Below are positions 29,436 through 38,901 of a stretch of DNA of 64,000 nucleotides, in pieces; position 1 is the first letter of the stretch, and each line of letters starts with the position of its first letter. The translations under genes were made by a program, and so were the position numbers. The notes beneath the pieces are model-generated. The model ran no database searches. It saw only the letters and a list, made by a program, of their open reading frames with translations, and was not told the origin of the DNA. Source of the stretch: Pseudomonas sp. FP453 (GTDB lineage: Bacteria > Pseudomonadota > Gammaproteobacteria > Pseudomonadales > Pseudomonadaceae); the NCBI RefSeq assembly GCF_030687495.1, contig NZ_CP117435.1, positions 2,546,501-2,610,500 on the forward strand. The letters are read 5' to 3'.

Positions 29436-32400
29436 TCAGAACTCCGTATACGCAGTGATTGGCTTTCCGTCTTGATTTAAATGTACGGTCGCTTTAGTTT
29501 GCTTTCCATATTCTAACCCATCTCTTTTATATCCTTCACCGACGACTTTTCCCATGTTCATCGGTTTCTGAATTTCTGCTCGACCATTCAGTTTGAAAAT
29601 TAAAATAGCGCGATCAATTGTATTTAATTGGTCTCGGTGGCTGAGGAAGTGTGTAGCGGCACTGGGAAGCCTTGGTTGTCCCGCTCTCCTTCCTCTATCG
29701 AAGATCTCAATTTCCCCAGTAGTGGGATTTTTAGCTGTCTGTACTCGTTCAAGTTGTGATTCTAACGACGTTTGGGCACCGTGCTTTTCTACGAAGTGTG
29801 CTCCAGGGATTGATTCCTCAAGTTCCAATAAACGTCGATGAGCGTTTGATTCTGCGAGCTCATCAATTTTCGCCTGTCGCTCCGCACGTGACAGCTGAGG
29901 AGTCGTAGGTTCGCCGAGATTAACGCTTTCCGCAGAGGGGCGAACGGTTGTACTCGGTTTGCAACCGTCGCCACTAGGACAAGTGTTCAACCCTAACGGA
30001 TCAACCCACCCCGTAGGATTAGGCACATACCGATACCCATTGATCCCCCCCGCCAACTTCACCGGATCCGGCGTCAGGTAGCGACCAATATCCGGATTGT
30101 AGTAGCGATGCCGGTTGTAATGCAGCCCGCTTTCCGCGTCGAAGTATTGGCCTTGGAAACGCAGCGGGTTGTCGATTGTTCCGACGTCGAGGCGGGTGAT
30201 TTCGCCGTAGGCGCGGTAGTGGGCGGACCAGGCGATTTTGCCTTCGGGAGTTGTCAGTTCCTGGGGCGTACCGAGGTGGTCCAGTTGGTAGTGGTAGGGC
30301 TGGGTGGCGTTGGGGCCGAAGCCTTCCAGCAGGGCCAGTGGGCGGAAGCTGTCGGGTTCGTAGAGGTAGCTGCGATGGCGCTCTGCGTGGTGTTCGGCGA
30401 TCAGTTTTTCGCCTTGCCAGAAGAATTCGGTCGTCAGGCCGTCAACGGTTTTGCTGATGCGTCGACCGAAGGGGTCGTAGCGGTAGCTGGCGGTTTGCCC
30501 GCTGGGTGTGGTGACGCTGACCAACCGATGTTGGCAGTCGTAGCGGTATTCAATAACGAGTTGATGGCCCTTGCCCCGACGCTCTCGGATCAGGTTGCCG
30601 AACGCGTCATAGTCGTAGTACCGATCCCCCTGGATCATCAGCCGATTACCCGCGACGATGTCCGGGCCTGGGCGGTTTTGCATCAGCAGGTTGCCTGCCG
30701 GGTCGTGGGAAAAACGCTCTTGGTGATCCTGGGAATGGTCGGCGCGGGTCAGGCGATTTAGCGGGTCGTAGCTGTAGTGGTGTTCGCCTTTGCGGGTGTC
30801 GAGGATGCGGCTCAGGGTGCCGGCCTGGTCGTAGTCGTATTGGCGACGGTACAGGTGGTTTTGCTGTTGGGTGACGCTGTGGGCGTGCAGCCGGTGCTGG
30901 TCGTCGTAGTGGTAGTGGCTGAGCAGTTGGCCTTGTTGGCGTTGGTGTTCCTGGCCGGCTTTGAACAGGTGCGAGGTGAGGGTTTCGCCGTTGAGTTCGA
31001 CGGTGGCGAGGTGGCCACCTTTGCCGTGGTTGAAGGTGATGCGGTTGTTGTCGGGCAGGCGCAGGTGTTGCACCTGGCCGCAGGCGTCGTAGCCGTAACG
31101 CAAGGTGCCCCAGCCTTGGTGTTCGGCGGTGAGGCGGTTTTGTCGGTCGTATTCGTAGGCCAATGACCAGTGGCCGTCGTCGACGCCGAGGAGGTTGCCT
31201 TGGCGGTCGTAGGTGTAACCCACAACTCCGCCGTCGGGCAGGGTTTTTCGTACGAGGCGGCCGGCGAAGTCGCGCTCGTAGTGGGTGACGAGCTGACTGC
31301 CATCGTCGCCGTGTTCGGTTCTTTCCTGCAGGTTGCCATTGAGGTCGTAGACGTAGGCCGTGCGCTGGCCGTCGAAGCCGGTTTCCTGCTGGATCAGGCC
31401 GTTGGGGTGGTACTGCAATGCATAGGTTTCGCCGACTTCGTTTTCGATCTCGGTCAGCAATAAGCGCACGTTGTCGTAGCGGTATCTGACCTGGGTGCCG
31501 TCAGCATTAATGCGGCGACTGATGAGGTGTAGGCCATCGACGTATTCGTAGCGGGTGACGTGGCCCAGTTCATCGCATTCAGCGGTGATTTTTCCGTACG
31601 GGTTGTAGCTATATTCCCGTGTTGAATCGTCTGGCAAAACCACACGAATCAACCGACCCACGCTGTCCCACTGGTACTGGGTCAACGCACCGTGTTCATC
31701 CTCACGGGCAACCTGCCGCCCAACATCGTCATAGCGATAGCACTTGACGCCGCCATTGGGCAACTGTTCCTCCACCAACTGCCCACGTTCATTCCACACG
31801 AGCCGATGGCAACTGTGATCCGGGTACCAAACTCCCGTCAGTTGCCCGTATCTGTTGTAGCTGTAGTCCGTGACATTGCCGTCTGGATCAGTCCTGCGCG
31901 TGACATCGCCCTGATCATTGCGCTCGTACTTCCAGACCGCCTCACCACGCCGCACAACCCGTACGAAACCGTTGTCATGCTCGTAGGACGTCGGCTCGTC
32001 ATCCCCTGGAAACAGCGCCACCAAGCGTCCGGCTTCGTCGTACTGATACGCCGTAACCGCCCCCAGCGGGTCTTGCTCGACCGTCAATCGGCCCTTGTCG
32101 TCGTAGGATTTGAAATGCGTCGCGCCATCGGGATCAACCCGCTGCACCAACCGCGCCCGCTGATCGTGGACGTAGACTTCCTGGCTGCCATCGGCGTTAA
32201 ACACCGTGACGCGCCCGTCGTCCCCCCAGGCATAACGCGTGTCCATCTGCGCAAAGCTCGCCCAATGCCGGACACAGCGCGCGGCCTTGCCAGACCTTTC
32301 CCACTCCCAATAGAAACTCGCCCCACCAGCCAAGCCACGCTCAAGAATCACATGCTGCTCGTTGTAGCGATAAGTCTCGCTTTCACCGACAGCATTGGTC

Positions 32401-34268
32401 GCCGAAACCAACCGTCCAAGGTCGTCATAGGCGTAGGACACAATGCTGTACTCGGTCACCCAGACGTAGGGATCAGACCCCTCTGCCCGCTGAATCTGGT
32501 AATCCACTGCCACGATACGGTCGTGCGAATAGCGCAAAAACAGCGAACGTCCGGCACCGTTATCCAGCCGTTCGATACGCCCCAACACATCCCGGGAAAT
32601 GCGCAGCCGGTTGTCATACGCATCGCTGATGGCTGTCAGCAAACCATCCCGGAAATGGTAGAAACGCGACGCCTGCGCCAGCACCAACTCGTCAGGCAAA
32701 GTACCTAGATAAATGGCCGCTTCGGCCAAGCTATTGGTGATCGCCGGCCGAGCAACCGTCGGCAAGGGCAGGGTGGTAGCCCGATTTTCATGATCCGTCC
32801 ACACCACCGAATCGCCCGATACACAAAGCCTGTGGGCCAGCGAATGGCTCCAGCCAAACCCCAGCCCACACTCCACCTCCACCGCACTGGTGCGATACAA
32901 CCGCGTCCACTCAAGCGGCAAAATCCCGTCGAGCACGCCGTCAGTGAGAGTGAGCAATTCCTCCCCGGTGACCATCGACACTGGGCAGCCATTGGTAAGG
33001 GTCTTGTCCGCAGAAACCGCCGCATCGCCGTTGGCATTCCTACCCGAAGCGGGCACGTCATCGACCGCGTCCTGGCGAACCAATACCGTCCGCTGCGTGG
33101 CCTTATCCCGCACCATCGGCACCGGGTTCGCAACCAACTGATCCCCAGCCTTCAACGGTACATCCGGGATCGTCTTGATCGCCGTCGCCGGTCCACCCAG
33201 CAACAACGGCTTCGATGCTTCGACATGCGCGTCCAGCTTCGGCCCCGCCAGTTGCTTGGCCAACAACGCCAACCCCTGCCGTGCGCGCTCGGACTTCATA
33301 GCGCGCAACACATGCGCCCCTAGTTGCAACGCAACTCCCATCGCGGCGCCTACCCTGATCAGCAGCAAGGCAATCAACACCTCGCTGGTGATTTCCCCCA
33401 TCAGCTCGCTGACTTCCTGCGGTGGCAGCATGCGCATCCAGCTGACCACCGCCGACACATAGATGAACAACAGCGGCTCATCACTGAGCACCAGCAAACC
33501 GTTGGCCAGGGTGTCTTTGCCCAGTGCCAGCAGATCGTCGAGTTCGGTTTGGGAGAGGTACTGCAACAGCTTTTCGCTGTTGGGCTTGATATCAGCTAGC
33601 AGCTCATACAGCAGTGGGATGTTGTCCCACAGGTTGTAGAGCGTCTTACCCATGCCAACCAGAAACGCCCTTTCCTCCATCCGGCGACGCTCCAGCGGGC
33701 TGGCGTCGGTGTAGGTTTTCCACTGGTCCTGGAAGGTATTCGTCCACGCTTCGCGTAGGCGAACTTCCAGTTCGGCGATCACCGATTGGTAGGACGCGTA
33801 CAGCGCCTTGACGTGATCTTGGGAAACGTTGGGGTAGAAATTGATCCGGTACAGCTGGTTGCGATCACACTCGGTGATTTCGAGGATGCCGGTCGGGCCG
33901 ATGGTCTTGTGAATGGGCTCGCCCAGCGGGCCGCCATTGGGATCAACGCGTTGCAGCACCACCGGCGTGTTGCCGATGGGCACGAAACGCGTGCTCTGAA
34001 ACATGTGCACCAGCGTCAACGTGCCATTGGCCGGACATGTGAACACGGTGCTGCTGTGTATGATCGAGCGATTGATCGGCGCAACCAGCGCCACTTCATC
34101 GCCGACTTTGAACACCTGCTCGACATCCAGCTTCGCAACGCTCCAGAAGCGTTGCGCCCAGTCGTCAAAGCTGTTCAGGCATTCGCGAAAATCGCGGAAG
34201 ACACCTTCGGCATCGACCGTCTTCGCGTCCATTGGGGTCAGGGCCAGCCTGCCAATGGCCGGGTTCAC
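29436..34268 (-). CDS. Rhs/YD-repeat polymorphic toxin
   Basis: An Rhs protein of about 1610 residues. An N-terminal region with hydrophobic segments (around residues 275-330) precedes a long array of YD repeats (GRL-x-YxYDxxG type) and the Rhs core end (NRHRYYNPDIGRYLTPDP, then a DPLGLN cleavage-type motif). A variable tip of about 190 residues follows. The tip has AHFVEKHG, SAATHF and a terminal ITAYTEF, an order reminiscent of RNase A-like bacterial toxins; that match is tentative. I prefer the GTG at 34268, which has AGGG 8 nt upstream, over the GTG at 34313. No VgrG, PAAR or Hcp gene is adjacent, so the delivery system lies elsewhere. Confidence 0.9.
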   Translation of the reverse strand: MNPAIGRLALTPMDAKTVDAEGVFRDFRECLNSFDDWAQRFWSVAKLDVEQVFKVGDEVALVAPINRSIIHSSTVFTCPANGTLTLVHMFQSTRFVPIGNTPVVLQRVDPNGGPLGEPIHKTIGPTGILEITECDRNQLYRINFYPNVSQDHVKALYASYQSVIAELEVRLREAWTNTFQDQWKTYTDASPLERRRMEERAFLVGMGKTLYNLWDNIPLLYELLADIKPNSEKLLQYLSQTELDDLLALGKDTLANGLLVLSDEPLLFIYVSAVVSWMRMLPPQEVSELMGEITSEVLIALLLIRVGAAMGVALQLGAHVLRAMKSERARQGLALLAKQLAGPKLDAHVEASKPLLLGGPATAIKTIPDVPLKAGDQLVANPVPMVRDKATQRTVLVRQDAVDDVPASGRNANGDAAVSADKTLTNGCPVSMVTGEELLTLTDGVLDGILPLEWTRLYRTSAVEVECGLGFGWSHSLAHRLCVSGDSVVWTDHENRATTLPLPTVARPAITNSLAEAAIYLGTLPDELVLAQASRFYHFRDGLLTAISDAYDNRLRISRDVLGRIERLDNGAGRSLFLRYSHDRIVAVDYQIQRAEGSDPYVWVTEYSIVSYAYDDLGRLVSATNAVGESETYRYNEQHVILERGLAGGASFYWEWERSGKAARCVRHWASFAQMDTRYAWGDDGRVTVFNADGSQEVYVHDQRARLVQRVDPDGATHFKSYDDKGRLTVEQDPLGAVTAYQYDEAGRLVALFPGDDEPTSYEHDNGFVRVVRRGEAVWKYERNDQGDVTRRTDPDGNVTDYSYNRYGQLTGVWYPDHSCHRLVWNERGQLVEEQLPNGGVKCYRYDDVGRQVAREDEHGALTQYQWDSVGRLIRVVLPDDSTREYSYNPYGKITAECDELGHVTRYEYVDGLHLISRRINADGTQVRYRYDNVRLLLTEIENEVGETYALQYHPNGLIQQETGFDGQRTAYVYDLNGNLQERTEHGDDGSQLVTHYERDFAGRLVRKTLPDGGVVGYTYDRQGNLLGVDDGHWSLAYEYDRQNRLTAEHQGWGTLRYGYDACGQVQHLRLPDNNRITFNHGKGGHLATVELNGETLTSHLFKAGQEHQRQQGQLLSHYHYDDQHRLHAHSVTQQQNHLYRRQYDYDQAGTLSRILDTRKGEHHYSYDPLNRLTRADHSQDHQERFSHDPAGNLLMQNRPGPDIVAGNRLMIQGDRYYDYDAFGNLIRERRGKGHQLVIEYRYDCQHRLVSVTTPSGQTASYRYDPFGRRISKTVDGLTTEFFWQGEKLIAEHHAERHRSYLYEPDSFRPLALLEGFGPNATQPYHYQLDHLGTPQELTTPEGKIAWSAHYRAYGEITRLDVGTIDNPLRFQGQYFDAESGLHYNRHRYYNPDIGRYLTPDPVKLAGGINGYRYVPNPTGWVDPLGLNTCPSGDGCKPSTTVRPSAESVNLGEPTTPQLSRAERQAKIDELAESNAHRRLLELEESIPGAHFVEKHGAQTSLESQLERVQTAKNPTTGEIEIFDRGRRAGQPRLPSAATHFLSHRDQLNTIDRAILIFKLNGRAEIQKPMNMGKVVGEGYKRDGLEYGKQTKATVHLNQDGKPITAYTEF

Positions 34269-34366
34269 GACAGTGTCCCTACAACATGAAAATCCATTTG
34301 CAATCCCTCGCACTGTGAAATCAGGCGAGGGACTTTGCAGAGGTTTTCAGGGTGGGGGAGTAGAGC

Positions 34367-37300
34367 TTATCCGGCGCTTGGGTGGGACGTTTCGACAACT
34401 CGTGTCTTCTCTCGCCCCAGCACCAGGCTGCACAGCGCCGGCAGGAACAGCAGCGTCAACAGCGTGCCCACCAGCACCCCGCCAATCAGCACATAGGCCA
34501 GGGACGACCAGAACACCGACAACGTCAGCGGGATAAACGCCAGCGCTGCCGCCAACGCGGTGAGGATGACCGGGCGCGCGCGCCGTACCGTGGCTTCCAC
34601 AATCGCCTCGCGGATGGCCATGCCGTGTTCCTGGTTCTGGCGGATCTGGTCGGTGAAGATCAGCGTGTTGCGCATCAGGATCCCGCCAATTCCGATCAGC
34701 CCCAGGATCGCGTTGAAACCGAACGGCTGGTTGAACAGCAGCAAGGTCGGCACCGCGCCAATCAAGCCCAGCGGCGCGGTGGCGAAGACCATGAACGTCA
34801 CGCCAAACGAGCGCACCTGGAACATGATCACCGTGAGGGTCAGCAGGATCATGATCGGGAACAGCGCCGCCAGGGCGACGTTGGCCTTGGCGCTTTCTTC
34901 AACCGGGCCGCCGATGTCGATGCGGTAGCCGGCGGGCAGCGTTGCGAGCAGGGGTTGCAGGTCCTTGTACACGGCCATTTCCACATCGGGCGGCTGTAGG
35001 CCGTCGATGATGTCGGCGCGCACTTCCACGGTGGCCGCGCGGTTGCGGCGCTTGAGGATCGGCTCCTCCATGACCGCCTGGAAGTGGCCGACCTGGGCCA
35101 GCGGTACCGCCGTGCCGGTGCTGTTGGTCAGGGTCATGTTGTTGAGGTTGCCGAGGTTTTCGCGCTGGCTGCCCTGGGCGCGGGCGACCACCGACACGGT
35201 GCGGTTGCCTTCGCGCACTTCGGTGATCGGGTTGCCGCTGAGCAGGGCGTTGAGCTGGGATTTGACCTCGTTCGGCGTGAAGCCCAGCAGGCGCAGGCGG
35301 TCTTGATCGAGCACCAGGCGGTAGCCACTGGTGCGCTCGCCCCAGTCGAGGAAGGCGTCCTTGGTCAGCGGGTTCGCGGCGACGACCTTGCGCACGTCTT
35401 CAGCGACGCCGCGCAGCACCTCCACGTTGGGCCCGGAAACGCGAAAAACCACCGGGAATGGCACCGGCGGGCCGAACAGCAACTGCGTCACGCGCACACG
35501 GGCGGCCGGGAATTCGCCTGCGGCAATGCGCTCGCGCATGCGTAGCTGTAAGGCGTCGCGGGCGTGGGAATCTGGCGTTTGCACGATCAACTTGGCGAAT
35601 GCCGGGTCAGGCAATTCCGGGTTCAACGACAGGAAAAACCTTGGCGCGCCGCCGCCCACGTAGGTGTCCACCAGGGTGGTTTGCGGTTCTTGCAGCAGGG
35701 CCTTTTCCAGCTGGGCGGCGACCATTTCGGTGCTCTTGAACGCACTGCCGGGTGGCATATACACCTCAAGAATCAGTTCTGAACGGTCGGAGTTGGGGAA
35801 GAACTGCTTCTTCACCAGCCCCATGCCCAACCCGCACAGCACAAACGCCGTCACCACCAAACCGGTCACCAGCCAGCGCCGACGCACGCAGGCTTCGACC
35901 ACGCCGCGTAGCTTCTGGTAATAACGCCCGGCGTAAATTGCCTCGTGCCCGCCGGGCACCGGTTTGATCTGCGGCAGCAGTTTCACGCCGAGATACGGGG
36001 TGAAAACTACCGCCACCAGCCAAGATGAAATCAGCGCGAAACCGACGATCCAGAAGATATTGCCGGCATATTCCCCTGCTCCAGAGCGCGCAAACCCCAC
36101 CGGCAGAAAACCGATGATGGTCACCAGCGTACCGGTCAACATCGGCGCCGCGGTGGAACTCCAGGCGAAGGTGGCGGCGTGAATCCGGTCAAAGCCTTCT
36201 TCCAGTTTTACCACCATCATCTCGATGGCGATGATCGCGTCGTCCACCAGCAAGCCCAAGGAAATGATCAGTGCACCGAGGGTGATGCGATCGAACTCGC
36301 GACCGGTGAGCAGCATGATCACAAACACGATCGACAGGGTCAGCGGCACGGCCGCCGCCACCACCAACCCGACGCGAAAGCCCAGGGCCAACAGGCTGAT
36401 CAGCATGACCACCGCCAGGGCGACGAAGAACTTCAACATGAACTCGTTGACCGCCAGGCGGATGTTTTTCGCCTGGTCGGCGACCTTGGCGAAGTTCACG
36501 CCCAAGGGCAGGTCGGCGTGGATTCTGGCTTCCTCGGCCTTGAGGCTGTTGTCCAGGTCCAGGCCGTTCCAGTGCTTTTCCATGATCACGCCAAGCATCA
36601 GCGCCGGGTCGCCCTGGTGGCGGATGCGGTAGCTGGGCGGGTCTTCATAGCCTCGGCTGACGGTGGCCACGTCGGCGATGCGCAGGACGCGACCGTTGAC
36701 TTCCAGCGGCACGTTTTCGATCAAGGCCAGGCTGTCAAAAGCGCCGTCGATGCGGATATAGGCGCGGGCGCCGGCCGTCTCGACAAAACCCGACGGCGCC
36801 ACGGCGTTTTGCGCGGCCAGTGCGGAAAAAATCTGCTCCGGCTTGATACCCAGTGTCGCCAGGCGTTCGTAGGAAAACTCGACAAACACCCGCTGCGCTT
36901 GCTCGCCGAGGATATTGACCTTCTTCACCCCCGGCAGATTGAGCAAGCCCTGGCGCAGTTCTTCGGCCATCTGCACCTGTTGCCGGTGGGGCAAGTGCTC
37001 GGCTTCCAGTGCGTACAAGGCGAAGTACACGTCGGAATATTCATCGTTGAAGAACGGGCCAATCACGCCTTTGGGCAGCTTCGCGGCTTCATCGCTGAGT
37101 TTTTTGCGGGTCTGGTAGAACAGGTCCTGGATCTCGCCGGGGCGCGTGGACTCCTTGAAGGTCATGCGCATCGACACGAAGCCCGGTTGGGCGATGGTCT
37201 CGACGCGGTCGTAGTCGTCCAGTTCCTGCAGGCGTTTTTCCAGGCGGTCGGCCACCTGTTCCTGCATTTCCTGGGCGGTGGCGCCCGGGCCAGGCGGCGG

Positions 37301-37450
37301 TGATGGTCATGACCTTGACGGTAAACGACGGGTCTTCGGCGCGGCCCAGCTTGCCGACGAGAAGACCCCGGCGGCGAGGATCGCCAGGATCAGGAACAGC
37401 GTGACCGCGCGGTGTTTGACTGCCAGTTCAGAGAGATTGATACCGCGCAT
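34367..37450 (-). CDS. RND-family efflux pump, inner-membrane subunit (frame broken near start)
   Basis: An RND/HAE1-type transporter of about 1027 residues, proton-driven, with two sets of membrane helices around large periplasmic loops. The second-helix region has the GLLVDDAIIAIE motif with the proton-relay Asp pair. The ATG at 37450 (MRGINLSELAVKHR) is 2 nt after the adaptor stop. A base seems missing near 37356 and one extra lies in the CCC at 37284-37286, so about 25 residues (positions 32-56) are out of frame; the RAEDPSF and TAAWPG motifs read correctly in the shifted frame. The substrate is unknown; multidrug efflux is likely. No outer-membrane channel gene is adjacent. Confidence 0.88.
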
Positions 37451-37452
37451 GT

Positions 37453-38559
37453 TCAGTGGTCCTGCTTGCGGTTGAGGGCCAGTGCCTGGGCGGACAGCAG
37501 GCGCACCGCATCCCCGTTGTGCAGCAGGTGGGCGCCAAGGGCGACGATGAGTTGGCCGGGGGCCACGCCGCTGTCGAGCAGGGCGTCTTCCTGGCCGAGG
37601 CTGACGACGTTGACCGGGGCGAAGCTGACGCGATCGTCCGCGCCGATCAGCCACACGCCGGTGCCTTGCCCCGCATCCTGCAAGGCGCCGATGGGTACGC
37701 GGGTGTGTTGGGCCTGGCCGTTGCCTTGCAGGCGCACGGTGATGGTCGAACCGAGGGCGAAGCGCTCGACGGCGCCATGCAACACGTAGCGGGCACGGTA
37801 GGTGCGGGTGGTGGGGTCGGCGCTGGCGGACAGTTCGCGCAGGGTGGCGGTTACCGCTTGATCCGGTGCGCCAAAGGGAAAGGCCAGGGCGCGTTGCGAG
37901 GCTTGGTCGCGGCTGTTTTCCGGCAGGTTGACGATGGCTTCGCGGGCGCCGTCATGGGCCAGGCGGGCGACGACTTGGCCTTCGGCGACCACTTGGCCGC
38001 GTTCCACCCGCACGTCGGTGATGATGCCGTCGCCGTCGGCCTTGAGCACGGAGTAGGTGCGGCGGTTCTCGATCTGGCTGGCATCGGATTGCGCGGCGGC
38101 CAGTTCGGCTTCGGCGACGCGCAGGTTGGTCGCCGACTGGTCGAAGATCTGCCGCGACACCGCGCCGGTGCTGGCCAGGCGCTGGTAGCGGTTTTCGTCG
38201 TCACGGCGTTGGCGCAGTTGGGCCTGGGCGGCGTTGACGCGGTTTTTCGCCGAGCGCAGGGCCAGTTCGAAGTCGCCGATGTCCAGCACCAGCAGGGTGT
38301 CGCCACGGGAGACGTGCTGGCCGGGATCGACCTTGCGTTCGATGACTTTGCCACTGACGCGGAAGCCCAGGTCACTTTCCGTGCGCGCCGCGACCACGCC
38401 GGTGTAGGCGTTTTGCTGGGTGCTGGCGGCTTCGACCTTGGCGGCGAGTACCGGGCGTGGTTGGGGGACTTGGGCGGCGGTGTCGGCCTGGCTGTTGCAG
38501 CCGCTGAGGATGATCAACAGGGCCAGGGGCGTGAGAAGGCGCAGGGGAGAAGGGTGCAT
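37453..38559 (-). CDS. RND pump lipoprotein adaptor (membrane fusion protein)
   Basis: A 368-residue HlyD/AcrA-type adaptor. The signal peptide ends in the lipobox LSGC (Cys21), so it is an inner-membrane-anchored lipoprotein. The RVSGKVIERKVDPGQHVSRG lipoyl half, a coiled coil at about 100-165, the second lipoyl half (DGIITDVRVERGQVV) and barrel segments follow. It is first in an operon with the RND gene. The AT-rich inverted repeat just upstream is a candidate operator, but no regulator gene is next to it. Confidence 0.92.
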   Translation of the reverse strand: MHPSPLRLLTPLALLIILSGCNSQADTAAQVPQPRPVLAAKVEAASTQQNAYTGVVAARTESDLGFRVSGKVIERKVDPGQHVSRGDTLLVLDIGDFELALRSAKNRVNAAQAQLRQRRDDENRYQRLASTGAVSRQIFDQSATNLRVAEAELAAAQSDASQIENRRTYSVLKADGDGIITDVRVERGQVVAEGQVVARLAHDGAREAIVNLPENSRDQASQRALAFPFGAPDQAVTATLRELSASADPTTRTYRARYVLHGAVERFALGSTITVRLQGNGQAQHTRVPIGALQDAGQGTGVWLIGADDRVSFAPVNVVSLGQEDALLDSGVAPGQLIVALGAHLLHNGDAVRLLSAQALALNRKQDH

Positions 38560-38595
38560 GGCGGGCTCCGGGGGTATTACAGAAAATTACGTCGG

Positions 38596-38615
38596 TAATA
38601 TTTTGTTGAATATTA
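38596..38615. promoter_or_regulatory. TAATATT inverted repeat upstream of the RND operon
   Basis: TAATATT, six spacer bases and AATATTA form a 7-bp perfect inverted repeat 37 bp upstream of the adaptor start. Such sites are typical of TetR-type repressor operators of efflux pumps, but it could be mere promoter AT-richness. Confidence 0.4.
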
Positions 38616-38689
38616 TGATCGAAATAAAAAATAAGCCAGTCTCTTCTTTCTTGATGCCGCCCACTCATCTGGAAACATCCTCGATCAAA

Positions 38690-38778
38690 TGTGGGAGCTG
38701 GCTTGCCTGCGATGGCGGTCTGTCTGCCATGGATGGGCTAGCTGATACACCGCTATCGCAGGCAAGCCAGCCCCCACA
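38690..38778. repeat. REPIN 4
   Basis: An inverted REP pair with the GTGGGAGCTGGCTTGCC left arm; the right arm ends CCCCCACA, one base off the family. Unlike most others here, it lies between two divergent promoters. Confidence 0.8.
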
Positions 38779-38901
38779 TTTTGATCTCCATCTGACTTTG
38801 AGGTGGGCGGGGGCGCTTATGGAGATGTCACACTTTGTCCAAGTTATCCGGGCCTGGATGATTACGATTCTCTTTTGAGTCCACTCCTAAGGTCCCCCTC
38901 C

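Larger units (their letters stand above)
38560..38901. promoter_or_regulatory. Divergent promoter region between the RND operon and the siderophore receptor
   Basis: 342 bp without a gene. The left 100 bp are AT-rich and hold the likely RND operon promoter with an inverted repeat (annotated separately). A REPIN occupies the centre. The right side carries the receptor promoter; GATGATTACGATTCTC at about 38858-38873 is a weak Fur-box-like match, and AAGG lies 9 nt before the receptor ATG. Confidence 0.6.

Noticed and set aside
30108..32708. Val- and Ile-rich plus-strand frames opposite the Rhs gene
   Set aside because: They mirror the YD repeats (Tyr codons give Val codons on the other strand); not genes.
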